A stretch of DNA of 58,000 nt from Actinokineospora terrae (GCF_900111175.1 NZ_FOGI01000003.1:494856-552855); one strand, 5' to 3'; counted from the stretch's first letter, positions 33,874-43,307 are shown. Notes: generated by a model from the sequence alone, not told the origin. Program-made: numbers and translations.

Positions 33874-35049
33874 ATGCCGCACTACCGGCGCGTTGGGGAC
33901 ATCCCCCGCAAGAGGCATACCCAGTTCCGGTCGCCGGAGGGGAAGCTCTACGCCGAGGAGCTGATGGGGGTCGAGGGGTTCTCCTCCGACTCGGCTCTGC
34001 TCTACCACCGCCACCTGCCGACCGCGATCGTGAACGCCGAGGTCGTCGAGGACTTCCGCGGCGCGCTGGTGCCGAACCACCCGCTCAAGCCGCGGCACTT
34101 CCGCACGCAGGGCCTCAAGTTCAGCGCGGACACCGACGCCGTGACCGGCCGCAGGACGCTGTTCGGCAACTCCGACGTGATCATCGGGTTCGCCACCGCG
34201 TCCGCGCCGAGCCCGCTCTACCGCAACGCGGTGGGCGACGAGCTGTTCTACGTGCAGGGCGGCAGCGGCACGGTGGAGACCGTCTACGGCGCTCTTGAGG
34301 TGTCTGAAGGCGACTACCTGGTCATCCCGACTTCGACTACCTACCGCGTTGTGCCCAACGGCGAGATGCGGCTGTTCATCGTCGAGGCCGCGGGGCACAT
34401 CGGCCCGCCCAGGAGGTACCTGTCGTCCAAGGGCCAGTTCCTGGAGCACTCCCCCTACTGCGAACGCGACCAGAGGGGTCCGACGGAGCCGCTGCTCGTC
34501 GAGGGTGAGGATGTCGAGGTCCTGGTCCGGCACCGGGCAGGCCTAACGCGGTTCACCTACGCCAACCACCCGTTCGACGTGGTCGGCTGGGACGGGTGCC
34601 TGTACCCGTGGGTGTTCCACATCAACGACTTCGAGCCCATCACCGGCCGCGTGCACCAGCCGCCGCCCGTGCACCAGACCTTCGAGGGCCCGAACTTCGT
34701 GGTGTGCTCGTTCATGCCGCGCAAGGTCGACTACCACCCCGACGCGATCCCGGTCCCGTACAACCACGCGAACGTCGACTCCGACGAGTTGATGTTCTAC
34801 GTCGGTGGCAACTACGAGGCGCGCAAGGGCTCCGGAATCGGCATCGGGTCGCTGTCGCTGCACCCGAGCGGGTTCACCCACGGCCCGCAGCCGGGCGCCG
34901 CGGAGGCCTCCATCGGGGCCGACTTCTTCGACGAGACCGCGGTGATGGTGGACACCTTCCGGCCGCTCGACCTGGGCGAAGCCGCCACCGACAGCGAGGA
35001 CCCGCGCTACGCGTGGAGCTGGAGCAAGCGCGGACCGGACTGGAACTGA
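33874..35049 (+). CDS. hmgA: Homogentisate 1,2-dioxygenase
   Basis: Opens the ring of homogentisate to maleylacetoacetate using Fe(II) and O2. The 391-residue protein belongs to the shorter bacterial branch. It starts PHYRRVGDIPRKRHTQFRSP and has the cupin strands NAVGDELFYVQGG, FVVCSFMPRKVDYHPDAIPV and a metal-binding segment MFYVGGNYEARKG through HPSGFTHGPQPG, which holds the His/Glu/His ligand set. A GGAGGA ribosome binding site precedes ATG 33874. It is transcribed away from fahA and iclR. Confidence 0.93.
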   Translation: MPHYRRVGDIPRKRHTQFRSPEGKLYAEELMGVEGFSSDSALLYHRHLPTAIVNAEVVEDFRGALVPNHPLKPRHFRTQGLKFSADTDAVTGRRTLFGNSDVIIGFATASAPSPLYRNAVGDELFYVQGGSGTVETVYGALEVSEGDYLVIPTSTTYRVVPNGEMRLFIVEAAGHIGPPRRYLSSKGQFLEHSPYCERDQRGPTEPLLVEGEDVEVLVRHRAGLTRFTYANHPFDVVGWDGCLYPWVFHINDFEPITGRVHQPPPVHQTFEGPNFVVCSFMPRKVDYHPDAIPVPYNHANVDSDELMFYVGGNYEARKGSGIGIGSLSLHPSGFTHGPQPGAAEASIGADFFDETAVMVDTFRPLDLGEAATDSEDPRYAWSWSKRGPDWN

Positions 35050-35052
35050 CGT

Positions 35053-35095
35053 CGCGATCGGGCGGTGTTCGCATTGTGAATACCGCCCAATCGCG
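35053..35095 (+). terminator. Terminator hairpin after hmgA
   Basis: A 14-bp stem with one mismatch (35053-35066 with 35082-35095) directly follows the hmgA stop. No T-run follows. Confidence 0.55.
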
Positions 35096-35211
35096 ATCGG
35101 GCCACACCTCATTGTCCGCAAATCACCAACTGGAACCAGGGTCGCATTTGGAGGGTGGATTCCCCTAGGATCTTGGCCCTGTCCCGGTACTGGGTGGGGT
35201 AAGGGTGGGCA

Positions 35212-35772
35212 ATGGGTTATGCGAGGGAACTAGCCGATCCATGGGGTCTGCTCCTGGCGGCGAGCGCGGCCGGGGTCGCCTGGGCGATCCACTTACCCCC
35301 GTGGATGACGCTGGGGGTCGGCGTCGTGGTGCTCGGCGGCAAGGCGGGCATCGCCCGGCTCATCCAGGAGCCCGAGGAACCACCGGCGCCCGCGATCGAG
35401 CCTGACTCCGCCGAGGACGTCTGGCTGCGCCGCTTCCACGCCACCCGCGCGGAGATCGACCCCAGGTTCGACGAGACCATGGACGTGCTGGACCGGGCGC
35501 TGCGCCGGTTCGCGGTCCGGGCGTCGGCCATCGTGCGGGTCGAGGTCGCCGCGGACGACGTCGCCGAGCTGACCCGGCTGACCGACACCTACAACACCCT
35601 GATCAGCCAGTTGGAGGCCGTGGTCACCGCCGTCGAGGACCTGGTCGGCGTCGAGGACCCCGCCGAGGAGTTGGCCGAGGTCAGGCAGGCCGCCCTGCGG
35701 ACAGAGCGGGCCACCCGCGGCTGGGGCGACGCCGGTCAGGAACCGAAATCGGCCCGGCTGAGGAACGGATAA
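35212..35772 (+). CDS. Hypothetical membrane-anchored coiled-coil protein
   Basis: A 186-residue protein: two short hydrophobic helices near the N-terminus (GLLLAASAAGVAWAI and LGVGVVVLGGKAGIA), a proline-rich linker (EPEEPPAPAIEP) and a long, charged helical cytoplasmic part with likely coiled coils (DETMDVLDRALRRFAVRA, LISQLEAVVTAVEDLVG). No family recognised. A TAAGGGTGGG element precedes the ATG. It converges with, and overlaps by 37 bases, the membrane protein gene on the other strand. Confidence 0.65.
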   Translation: MGYARELADPWGLLLAASAAGVAWAIHLPPWMTLGVGVVVLGGKAGIARLIQEPEEPPAPAIEPDSAEDVWLRRFHATRAEIDPRFDETMDVLDRALRRFAVRASAIVRVEVAADDVAELTRLTDTYNTLISQLEAVVTAVEDLVGVEDPAEELAEVRQAALRTERATRGWGDAGQEPKSARLRNG

Positions 35773-36830
35773 CCGGGAATTCCCGCCACCATCTGTTTGC
35801 CCTCCCCCGGTATACCTGCCACCCAGAGTTTCCCCGTAGCGGCGACATTCGCACGGATAGCGTGACCAGCGCGCGTTAGTTTCACCGGCACGGTTCGGCC
35901 ATCTGCGAACGTGGCTTGCATGGTCACCGTTTCCCGACCAACCCGAGTCGGCTCCGGTAGCTCTACCGCCACCGCGTTCCACGGTCCCGCTGACAGCAAC
36001 TTGTCGACCTTTGCCCAGTACAGCGCCTTGTAGAGCCGCCACGCGAAGAAGCCCGCGATGACGAGCGTGCCGACGAACACGCCGATCGCCAGGCCGACCT
36101 GGCCGGCCTTGACCCCGCGTTGCAGCAGGTCGACGACCACGAAGCCCGCGAAGGCCAGGAGGACCACCGGCGCGACCATGTCGGTGCGCGAACGCTTGCG
36201 CGGGGCGGCGATGACCTTGGCCAGCACCGCGTCACCGGAGGCGAGTGAGGCCCTCGCGGGGTCCGGCTGGTCCACAGTGATCTCGTACCCGGTGGACAGG
36301 TCCGTCGTGGACACCCGCGCCTGCCCCAGCGGTAGCGCTAACCCTGTCGACCGGATGGCGACCCAACCCTTGTCGTCCGGGCCTACCAGCCAGATCTTGC
36401 TGGTACGGGCAAGGATCTGCTGCGCCGCCCACGGCAGCGCAGGGGCCAAGATGCTCAACGACTTGCCGTAAGCCTCTTTGACTACCAGCCGCGCGCGCGG
36501 AAAACCCTTGCTGGGCCGGTAGACCTTGACCGATGCGGCACGCCACGGTTCCGCGCGCAGCAACCGCCCCGCCGGACCGATCCAGAAGCCGGTGATCACC
36601 AACGCCAGGACCGAGGTCACCACGAACGCCAGCGCGGCGATGGCCAGCACCGCGATCCCGATCCAGCCACCACCGGCGACGATCAGCCAGACCGCCGGTA
36701 CGGCGAAGACGACGGCGGCCAGGGGCAGGCCGATCAGCGGCAAGCGCAGCGCGGAGAGGGCCTTGGCGGTGGCCAGGTCCTCGATCGCGGGCCTGCCGGT
36801 CGGTGCTTCGACGGCGGGTGCCTCGCTCAT
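35736..36830 (-). CDS. Hypothetical membrane protein (four helices)
   Basis: A 364-residue protein with two N-terminal helices (LPLIGLPLAAVVFAVPAVW, IAVLAIAALAFVVTSVLAL), a soluble domain, two more helices at about 215-260 (VAPVVLLAFAGFVVVDLL, VGLAIGVFVGTLVIAGFF) and a second soluble domain resembling the first. The two halves share the motif of a hydrophobic pair followed by RLLRAEPWRAASVKV and KLLSAGPWNAVAVEL, suggesting an internal duplication. No known family. ATG 36830 starts MSEAPAVEAP. It is monocistronic. Confidence 0.72.
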   Translation of the reverse strand: MSEAPAVEAPTGRPAIEDLATAKALSALRLPLIGLPLAAVVFAVPAVWLIVAGGGWIGIAVLAIAALAFVVTSVLALVITGFWIGPAGRLLRAEPWRAASVKVYRPSKGFPRARLVVKEAYGKSLSILAPALPWAAQQILARTSKIWLVGPDDKGWVAIRSTGLALPLGQARVSTTDLSTGYEITVDQPDPARASLASGDAVLAKVIAAPRKRSRTDMVAPVVLLAFAGFVVVDLLQRGVKAGQVGLAIGVFVGTLVIAGFFAWRLYKALYWAKVDKLLSAGPWNAVAVELPEPTRVGRETVTMQATFADGRTVPVKLTRAGHAIRANVAATGKLWVAGIPGEGKQMVAGIPGYPFLSRADFGS

Positions 36831-36916
36831 GTGCCCTCCTTGTCGGGTGCGGCGCGGGCAGCGTAGCCAGTTCGTGGGATACCGACGCCACGACTTCCCA
36901 GCGGACCCACCTGCAA

Positions 36917-36936
36917 GTTAGGGTGACCTAACTCAG
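36917..36936. promoter_or_regulatory. Possible IdeR (iron) box upstream of the DUF2470 gene
   Basis: GTTAGG-GTGA-CCTAAC is an inverted repeat eleven bases before GTG 36947. Aligned to the IdeR 19-mer it matches at 13 of 19 positions, with arms spaced differently from the consensus. Iron control would fit a HugZ-type product, but the match is only moderate. Confidence 0.35.
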
Positions 36937-36946
36937 GAGGTGAGTC

Positions 36947-37732
36947 GTGACCAGATCGGACGCACCACGTCCCCCCGCGCCGCACCCGGCCGAACGCGCG
37001 CGCAGCATCGCCGCACTCGGCGGGCGCGCGACGCTGGTCCCCGCCGCGGACCAGGGGCAGGGCGACCGGGTCGTCCCCCTCCTGCACCACGCGCACGCCG
37101 ACGGCTCGGTCAGCGTCCTGCTGCCCGACGACCACGAGCTGGTCGCCACCGCCTGGCAGGCGCCGCGCGGCGAACTGGCCACGATGGTCGAGCTGGCCGA
37201 CACCGCCCCGGTCCCGCTGCGCGAACCCGTCCGCGGGCTGCTGTGGATCACCGGCTGGCTGCGGGCACTCGGCGACGACGAGGCCCGCGCGCAGGCCGTG
37301 CTGGTCGCCGAGGAGCGGCCCGACCCCCGGCTGCTCGACCTCGGCCACGGCGCGGCACTGCTGCGGCTGGTGCCCGCCTCGCTCGTGCTCGCCGACGCCG
37401 AGGGCACCCACTCGGTGGGCGTCCCCGCCTTCACCCAGGCCGAGCCCGACCCGTTCGTCACCTTCGAGGCGGGCTGGCTGCGCCACCTCGAGCTCTCGCA
37501 CACCGACGTCGTCGGCTCCCTGGTCCGACACCTGCCGGAAGACCTGCGCGGCGGGCACGTGCGACCGCTGGGCCTCGACCGGTTCGGGCTGCGGCTGCGG
37601 GTCGAGGCCATCGACGCCGACCACGACGTCCGGCTCGCGTTCTCCCGGCCGGTGAGCGACCCGAGCGAGCTCAGCGCCGAACTGCGCAGGCTCGTCGGCT
37701 GCCCGTTCCTGGCCGGCAGGCACACCGGGTAG
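36947..37732 (+). CDS. DUF2470 domain protein
   Basis: A 261-residue soluble protein. The C-terminal region (residues about 165-250) fits DUF2470: FVTFEAGWLRHLELSHTDVV, then PLGLDRFGLRLRVEAIDADHDVRLAF. DUF2470 occurs at the C-terminus of HugZ-type heme-degrading proteins and in actinomycete homologues of unclear role; a split-barrel-like N-terminal region is weakly visible. A GGAGG element precedes GTG 36947. The CPBP protease gene begins ten bases after its stop, suggesting co-transcription. Confidence 0.7.
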   Translation: MTRSDAPRPPAPHPAERARSIAALGGRATLVPAADQGQGDRVVPLLHHAHADGSVSVLLPDDHELVATAWQAPRGELATMVELADTAPVPLREPVRGLLWITGWLRALGDDEARAQAVLVAEERPDPRLLDLGHGAALLRLVPASLVLADAEGTHSVGVPAFTQAEPDPFVTFEAGWLRHLELSHTDVVGSLVRHLPEDLRGGHVRPLGLDRFGLRLRVEAIDADHDVRLAFSRPVSDPSELSAELRRLVGCPFLAGRHTG

Positions 37733-37742
37733 GTTCGCCCGG

Positions 37743-38549
37743 GTGGTGAACCTGCGCGCGTGGTTCGCGCCGGAGCGGCCGGGCGACGACCTGATCCAGG
37801 ACCCGGCGCAGCGGCGGCTGGTGTGGATCGAGCTGCTCATCGTCTTCGCGGTCACGCTCGGGCTGTCCGGGCTGAGCAGCCTGGTGTCGCTGGTCGACGC
37901 GCTGCTGCAACCAGTCGCCCTGAACCAGCAGACCGTCGCCATCAACGTGCCGCAGGCCGACCTCGACCTGCTCGACTTCATCAAGCAACTACTCGGCGTC
38001 ATCCGACTCGTCGCGTGGGGCGCTCTGGGGCTGTACCTCCTCTATCGGGCTGGAACGCGGCTGCACCAGGTCGGGCTCGATGGGCGCCGCAAGGGTCGTG
38101 ACGCCGCTGCCGGGGTCGGTCTGGCGGCGATCATCGGACTACCGGGCCTGGTGTTCTACCTGGTCGGCCACGCCATCGGGATCAGCCTGGCAGTGGCGCC
38201 GTCCACGTTGGACGACTCCTGGTGGCGACCGATCGCGCTGACCCTGCTGGCGGCGGGCAACGCGTGGGCCGAGGAGGTACTCGTCGTCGGGTACCTGATC
38301 ACCCGGATGAGGCACCTGGGGTTCCGGGAGAACTCATCACTGCTGTTCGCGGCGGTGGTGCGCGGGTCGTACCACCTGTACCAGGGCTTCGGCGGATTCA
38401 TCGGCAACCTCGTGATGGGCCTGGTATTCGGCCGCGTATGGCAACGAACCGGGCGGCTGTGGCCGCTGGTCATCGCACACACACTGCTGGACTTCGTGGC
38501 ATTCGTGGGCTACTCACTACTGCGCGGCAAGGTGTCCTGGCTGCCGTAG
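37743..38549 (+). CDS. CPBP family intramembrane metalloprotease
   Basis: A 268-residue, about seven-helix membrane protein of the CAAX-processing/Abi family. Conserved motifs are the EE in AWAEEVLVVGYLITRM (motif 1), SYHLYQGFGGF (motif 2, HxxxG) and WPLVIAHTLLDF (motif 4, H-x-x-x-D). Bacterial members are thought to cleave membrane peptides or to provide bacteriocin immunity. The N-terminal 30 residues are cytoplasmic. It lies directly downstream of the DUF2470 gene; a functional link is not evident. Confidence 0.85.
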   Translation: MVNLRAWFAPERPGDDLIQDPAQRRLVWIELLIVFAVTLGLSGLSSLVSLVDALLQPVALNQQTVAINVPQADLDLLDFIKQLLGVIRLVAWGALGLYLLYRAGTRLHQVGLDGRRKGRDAAAGVGLAAIIGLPGLVFYLVGHAIGISLAVAPSTLDDSWWRPIALTLLAAGNAWAEEVLVVGYLITRMRHLGFRENSSLLFAAVVRGSYHLYQGFGGFIGNLVMGLVFGRVWQRTGRLWPLVIAHTLLDFVAFVGYSLLRGKVSWLP

Positions 38550-38555
38550 CCCGAT

Positions 38556-38969
38556 TTATGCGGTGAGCAGGCCGATTCCGATCGAGACCACGCCCACGGC
38601 CAGGGAGAGCGCGCCGAGCCAGATCAGGGCGATGAGGCGGTTGGGTTTGGTCACCTCGCCGCGGCCCATGGACGAGAAGAAGAAGCCTGCGGAGATCAGG
38701 GCGGCCGCGGCGGGGACGCCGATGCGGGCGATCCAGCCGATGGGGCCGTCGAGACCTGCTGCGTCGGCCAGGAGGAGGCAGACGAGGCCGAGGGTGACGA
38801 GGACGCCCGCGTGGGCGTGACCCGCGCGGGCGAACTTCTGCTGGAACGGGGTGAGGCGCTGGTCCCCCCGGGCGAGGCGCAGGAGGAACCAGCCGCCGAA
38901 CTCGATACCGACGACGGAGAGCAGGACGGTGCCCGCGAGCAGGCGGCTGGGATCGGAGATGGTCAGCAT
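38556..38969 (-). CDS. Small four-helix membrane protein
   Basis: A 137-residue protein with four hydrophobic helices (GTVLLSVVGIEFGGWFLL, AHAGVLVTLGLVCLLL, RIGVPAAAALISAGFFF, LIALIWLGALSLAVGVV). The loop FQQKFARAGHAHAGVLV recalls a conserved His-rich segment found in small actinomycete membrane proteins. No function is known. A TGTTAC/GTAACA palindrome lies 16-27 bases before the start and may be its operator. Confidence 0.7.
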   Translation of the reverse strand: MLTISDPSRLLAGTVLLSVVGIEFGGWFLLRLARGDQRLTPFQQKFARAGHAHAGVLVTLGLVCLLLADAAGLDGPIGWIARIGVPAAAALISAGFFFSSMGRGEVTKPNRLIALIWLGALSLAVGVVSIGIGLLTA

Positions 38970-38984
38970 GGCGATAGATTACAG

Positions 38985-38996
38985 TGTTACGTAACA
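38985..38996. promoter_or_regulatory. Palindrome TGTTAC-GTAACA upstream of the four-helix protein
   Basis: A perfect 12-bp inverted repeat sixteen bases before the start of the minus-strand membrane protein gene and 55 bases before the ligase gene. The arms equal those at 6562-6578 without the five-base spacer. Confidence 0.4.
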
Positions 38997-39050
38997 GCGT
39001 TTCAATACCTTTGCCTGGCGGATCACCGCAGCTCGAGGTACGAATGGGTC

Positions 39051-40496
39051 ATGGCGGGGCTGGGCGAGTACCGGCGCAAGCGCGACGCCGGGAAGACCCC
39101 CGAGCCCGTGCCGGTCGACGACGCCCTGCCGGTGGGCGGTGACGACACGTTCGTCATCCAGGAGCACCACGCGTCCCGGCTGCACTGGGACGTGCGCCTC
39201 GAACGCGGCGGGGTGCTGGTGAGCTGGGCGGTGCCGCGGGGGCTGCCCACCGAGCCGGGCGACATCCGGCTGGCCGTGCACACCGAGGACCACCCGATGG
39301 AGTACGCGACCTTCGAGGGCGAGATCCCCAAGGGCGAGTACGGGGGCGGCCGGATGGTGATCTGGGACCGCGGCACCTACGAGACGGTCAAGTGGAGCGA
39401 CCGCGAGGTGGCCGTAGTGTTCTCCGGCTCGCGGGTGCGCGGTAAGTACACCTTCTTCCATGGCGGTAAGTCCGAGAAGGACTGGATGGTGCGCCGGTCA
39501 GAGCCACCGCAGCAGTCCGACTGGGTAGCGCTACCGACGTCGCATGAGCCGATGCTCGCCAGTCCGGGCGCACTGCCGCCGGACGACGACGCCTGGGCAT
39601 ATGAGTTCAAATGGGACGGTGTGCGCGCCCTGGCGAGAGTGGACAGTGGGCGACTGCGACTGTTCTCGCGCAAGGGAAACGACATCACCGGCAGCTACCC
39701 CGAGCTGCGCACGCTGGGTGAGGAGCTGGGTAGCACGCAGGTGTGGCTCGACGGGGAGATCGTCGCGTTCCGCAACGGGAAGCCGTCGTTCGCCGAGCTG
39801 CAGAAGCGGATGCACGTCTCCGACGAGCGGATCGCCCGGAAGCTGGCCGCGGAGACACCGGTGACGTACGTGGTGTTCGACGTCCTGCACCTCGACGGCC
39901 GCCCCTGCCTGGACCTGCTGTACACGCAGCGCCGGGAACTGCTGGTCGGCCTGGACCTGCGCGGGCCGCACTGGAACACCTCGCCCAGCTACCCCGGCGA
40001 CGGCAGCGCGGTGCTGGAGACGGCGCGCGAGCAGGAGCTGGAAGGGATCATCGCCAAGCGGCTCGGCTCGCGGTACCACCCGGGTAGGCGATCGCCCGAG
40101 TGGCTGAAGATCACCGACCAGCGCGCGGTGGAAGTGATCATCGGCGGCTGGCGGCCCGGCGAGGGGCGGCGGTCGGAGGTGTTCGGGTCGCTGCTGGTCG
40201 GCATGCCGACGCCGGACGGGCTGCGGTACGTCGGGCAGGTGGGGACCGGGTTCACCGACGAGGTGCTGCGCACGTTGACCGCGAAGCTGCACCGGCTGGA
40301 GCGCAAGACCTCGCCGTTCGGCACCGAGGTGCCGCGCGACCGGGCTCGCGGGGCGCGGTGGGTGCGGCCGAGCCTGGTGGGCGAGGTCGCGTTCCTGCAC
40401 TGGACCGACGACGGACGCATGCGCGCGCCGACCTGGCGTGGACTGCGTGCGGACAAGGACCCGTCGGACTTACCGGTGGCGGGGTGGCGCGAGTGA
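39051..40496 (+). CDS. ligD: LigD: 3'-phosphoesterase plus ATP-dependent DNA ligase
   Basis: A 481-residue two-domain enzyme of bacterial non-homologous end joining. The phosphoesterase domain (about 1-170) shows VIQEHHASRLHWDVRLE, HPMEYATFEGEIPKGEYGGG in two blocks and W-D-R. The ligase domain starts at about 180: the adenylation motif is EFKWDGVRALARV (KxDG), with SRKGNDITGSYPEL, DGEIVAFR, and the OB-fold region QVGTGFTDEVL after motif V. Its stop overlaps the polymerase gene (GTGA). No Ku gene lies in the window. Start ATG 39051 fits MAGLGEYRRKRDAGKTPEP. Confidence 0.93.
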   Translation: MAGLGEYRRKRDAGKTPEPVPVDDALPVGGDDTFVIQEHHASRLHWDVRLERGGVLVSWAVPRGLPTEPGDIRLAVHTEDHPMEYATFEGEIPKGEYGGGRMVIWDRGTYETVKWSDREVAVVFSGSRVRGKYTFFHGGKSEKDWMVRRSEPPQQSDWVALPTSHEPMLASPGALPPDDDAWAYEFKWDGVRALARVDSGRLRLFSRKGNDITGSYPELRTLGEELGSTQVWLDGEIVAFRNGKPSFAELQKRMHVSDERIARKLAAETPVTYVVFDVLHLDGRPCLDLLYTQRRELLVGLDLRGPHWNTSPSYPGDGSAVLETAREQELEGIIAKRLGSRYHPGRRSPEWLKITDQRAVEVIIGGWRPGEGRRSEVFGSLLVGMPTPDGLRYVGQVGTGFTDEVLRTLTAKLHRLERKTSPFGTEVPRDRARGARWVRPSLVGEVAFLHWTDDGRMRAPTWRGLRADKDPSDLPVAGWRE

Positions 40497-41431
40497 CCGG
40501 CGAGGTGCTCGTCGAGGTCGAGGGCAGGCGGCTGCGCCTGACGAACCTCGACAAGGTCCTCTACCCGGAGGACGGCTTCACCAAGGGCGACGTGATCAAC
40601 TACTACAGCCGGGTCGCCCCCGCCCTCACGCCGCACCTGCTCGACCGCCCGGTCACCTTCCGCCGCTTCCCCGACGGGGTCGGCAGACCGGGCTTCTTCG
40701 AGAAGAACGCCTCCCGCCACAGCCCCGACTGGATCCGCACGGTCACCATCGAGACCCCCGGCAGCACAACCGGCGCCGAGAGCCTCGACTTCGCCCTGCT
40801 GCGCGACCTGCCGTCACTGGTGTGGGCGGCGAACCTGGCCGGGCTGGAGCTGCACGTTCCACAGTGGACTGTCGGCTCCCGGGGCGCGCGGCGCTCCCCG
40901 GACCTGCTGGTGTTCGACCTGGACCCCGGCGCACCCGCCACGGTGGTCGAGTGCTGCGTCGTCGCCCTGCGGCTGCGGGACGCGATGGCGGCGGACGGCC
41001 TGGAGGTCGTCGCCAAGACCAGCGGCTCCAAGGGCATGCAGCTCTACGCCGCCGTGACCACCAGTTCCCCGACCCGGACCTCCGACTACGCCAAATCCCT
41101 CGCCGAACGCCTGGAACGCGACCTGCCCACCCTGGTCACCTCCCGAATGGCCAAAACCCTCCGCCCCGGCAAGATCTTCATCGACTGGAGCCAGAACAAC
41201 CCCAACAAGACCACAATCGCGCCCTACTCCCTGCGCGCCCGCCCCACCCCGACCGTGTCGACACCGGTGACGTGGGCGGAGGTGGAGTCGTGCACCTCGG
41301 TCGCGGACCTGACCTTCACGGCGGACGAGGTCCTGGACCGGGTGGACGACCACGGAGACCTGTTCGCGCCACTGCTCACCAAGGGCCCGAAGCTTCTCGC
41401 CCAAGGCCTACCCGAGGACAAGGGGCGCTGA
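40493..41431 (+). CDS. LigD polymerase domain protein
   Basis: A 312-residue archaeo-eukaryotic-primase-type polymerase that fills ends during non-homologous end joining. Motifs include LTNLDKVLYPEDGFTKGDVI, PVTFRRFPDGVG, the catalytic DLLVFDLDPG (DxD), KTSGSKGMQLYAAV, and KIFIDWSQNNPNKTT. In many bacteria this domain is fused to the ligase; here it is a separate, translationally coupled gene. Its 3' end overlaps the convergent DM13 gene by 24 bases. Confidence 0.92.
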   Translation: MTGEVLVEVEGRRLRLTNLDKVLYPEDGFTKGDVINYYSRVAPALTPHLLDRPVTFRRFPDGVGRPGFFEKNASRHSPDWIRTVTIETPGSTTGAESLDFALLRDLPSLVWAANLAGLELHVPQWTVGSRGARRSPDLLVFDLDPGAPATVVECCVVALRLRDAMAADGLEVVAKTSGSKGMQLYAAVTTSSPTRTSDYAKSLAERLERDLPTLVTSRMAKTLRPGKIFIDWSQNNPNKTTIAPYSLRARPTPTVSTPVTWAEVESCTSVADLTFTADEVLDRVDDHGDLFAPLLTKGPKLLAQGLPEDKGR

Positions 41432-41956
41432 GCCGAAGGCGACGTTGAAGCGGTCGCACCAGATCACTGTGCTGCGGATGTCGGTGAGGTCGGCGTCGGC
41501 GGGGATGGGGTAGTTCTGGTTGCCGTCGGTGGCTTTGAGGTCGCCCAAGGGGACGTAGCGGATGTCGTCGTAGGCGTGCCAGTCGGCGGCGGCGGGGGTG
41601 GCGGAGAGCCAGACGTGGACGTCGGGGCCGTCGGAGGTGGAGAAGTTCTCCAGGCGCAGGACTCTGGTGCCGTCCTGCTCGAGGATCCGGGCGGTGCCGC
41701 GGGTGGGGTGTTCCTGGCTGACGAAGGTGCCCTCGGCGAGGACCTTCGGGCCGGGCGGGTTCACCGGGACCGCAGTAGTGGACGCGACAGCAGCGGTTGT
41801 GGACACAGCGGCGGGGGTGGTGAACGGGAGTGCCTCGTCCACCGAGCTCCGGGTGACCAGGCGCCAGGGCTGGAACAACCACAATCCAACGGCAACAGCC
41901 ACTGTGACGGCGACAATGCCGCCCCACACAGCCTTCCGACGCAACGATCGATGCAT
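41408..41956 (-). CDS. DM13 domain membrane-anchored protein
   Basis: A 182-residue exported protein: a basic N-terminus, one signal-anchor helix ([15 protein letters not shown]), a Thr/Ala-rich stalk and a DM13 domain ([20 protein letters not shown], then [10 protein letters not shown], and [17 protein letters not shown]). DM13 domains are proposed to bind heme or carry electrons through a conserved cysteine, visible here in VIWCDRF. ATG 41956 starts [11 protein letters not shown]. Divergent from the arginine deiminase gene. Confidence 0.85.
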   Translation of the reverse strand: MHRSLRRKAVWGGIVAVTVAVAVGLWLFQPWRLVTRSSVDEALPFTTPAAVSTTAAVASTTAVPVNPPGPKVLAEGTFVSQEHPTRGTARILEQDGTRVLRLENFSTSDGPDVHVWLSATPAAADWHAYDDIRYVPLGDLKATDGNQNYPIPADADLTDIRSTVIWCDRFNVAFGSAPLVLG

Positions 41957-42071
41957 GAAACGAGCCTTTCGGTTAACGAACCGGCTACCATCCTGGCGAT
42001 GTGTGGCGTTCTCCGCCATCATGCCCGGTCGCGGGCGGTGTTTTCCGAAGCGAGTCGTTACGCTCGCAGGT

Positions 42072-43307
42072 GTGACCGCCTTCCCGGATGTCCCCGATGC
42101 CGAGCAGACAGCGGCAGCGCCGCGCGTGGACAGCGAGGTCGGACCGCTGCGCACCGTGCTGCTGCACCGCCCGGGCAACGAGCTCAAGCGGCTGACCCCG
42201 CGCAACAACGACCAGCTGCTGTTCGACAGCATCCCGTGGGTCGACCGGGCGCAGGACGAGCACGACGCGTTCGCCGACGTGCTGACCGGGCGCGGGGTCG
42301 AGGTGATGCGGCTGTTCGACAGCCTGGTGGTCGCGCTCGCCGACGAGCGCGCGCACGCCGCCGCTGCCGCCACCGCCGTCGACCGGCGCAGGTTGGGCAC
42401 CGAGCTGGCCGACGCGCTGGGCGCCTACCTGTCCACTGTGGACGCAAAGGGGCTCGCCGACGTGCTCACCGGCGGCATGACGTTCGAGGAACTGCCCGCG
42501 GCCGAGGGCGCGTCGCTGGTGCGCAAGATGCACCACCCGCACGACTTCGTGGTCGACCCGCTGCCGAACCTGCTGTTCACCAGGGACTCCTCGGTGTGGA
42601 TCGGCAACCGGGTGGCGATCGCGTCGCTGGCGATGCCCGCGCGGGCCCGCGAGACCGCGCTGCTGGACCTGATCTACGCCTACCACCCGCGCTTCCGCAC
42701 CGCGGGCCGCGCCTACGGCGCCCACTCGGCCCCCGTCGAGGGCGGCGACGTGCTGCTGCTGGCCCCCGGGGTCATCGCCATCGGGGTCGGCGAGCGCACC
42801 ACCCCGGCGGGCGCGGAGTCCCTCGCCCGGTCGGCCTTCCGCGACGGCCTGGCGCACACCGTGCTGGCGGTGCCGATCGCGCAGGACCGGGCGACCATGC
42901 ACCTGGACACCGTCTGCACCATGGTCGACCGGGACGCGGTGGTCATGTACCCGGCCATCCGCAACACGCTGCGCGCCTACACGCTGCGCCCGAGCGAGAC
43001 CGGCGTCCAGGTCGACGGCCCGGCCCCGTTCCTCGACGCCGCCGCGGCCGCGATGGGCATCGACCGGCTCCGGGTGATCGACACCGGCCTGGACCCGGTG
43101 ACCGCCGAGCGCGAGCAGTGGGACGACGGCAACAACACCCTCGCGCTGGCCCCCGGCGTGGTGGTCGCCTACGAGCGCAACGTGGAGACCAACTCCCGGC
43201 TGGAGGACGCGGGCATCGAGGTCCTGCGCATCAGCGGCTCCGAACTGGGCACCGGCCGCGGCGGCCCCCGCTGCATGTCCTGCCCGGTCAGCCGCGACCC
43301 GCTCTAA
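42072..43307 (+). CDS. arcA: Arginine deiminase
   Basis: Hydrolyses arginine to citrulline and ammonia. The 411-residue protein has the family blocks in order: [45 protein letters not shown] and a C-terminal [15 protein letters not shown] containing the nucleophilic Cys (in RCMSC). No arcB, arcC or arginine transporter is next to it, so it is an orphan rather than part of a typical deiminase operon. GTG 42072 gives a normal-length protein. Confidence 0.95.
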   Translation: MTAFPDVPDAEQTAAAPRVDSEVGPLRTVLLHRPGNELKRLTPRNNDQLLFDSIPWVDRAQDEHDAFADVLTGRGVEVMRLFDSLVVALADERAHAAAAATAVDRRRLGTELADALGAYLSTVDAKGLADVLTGGMTFEELPAAEGASLVRKMHHPHDFVVDPLPNLLFTRDSSVWIGNRVAIASLAMPARARETALLDLIYAYHPRFRTAGRAYGAHSAPVEGGDVLLLAPGVIAIGVGERTTPAGAESLARSAFRDGLAHTVLAVPIAQDRATMHLDTVCTMVDRDAVVMYPAIRNTLRAYTLRPSETGVQVDGPAPFLDAAAAAMGIDRLRVIDTGLDPVTAEREQWDDGNNTLALAPGVVVAYERNVETNSRLEDAGIEVLRISGSELGTGRGGPRCMSCPVSRDPL

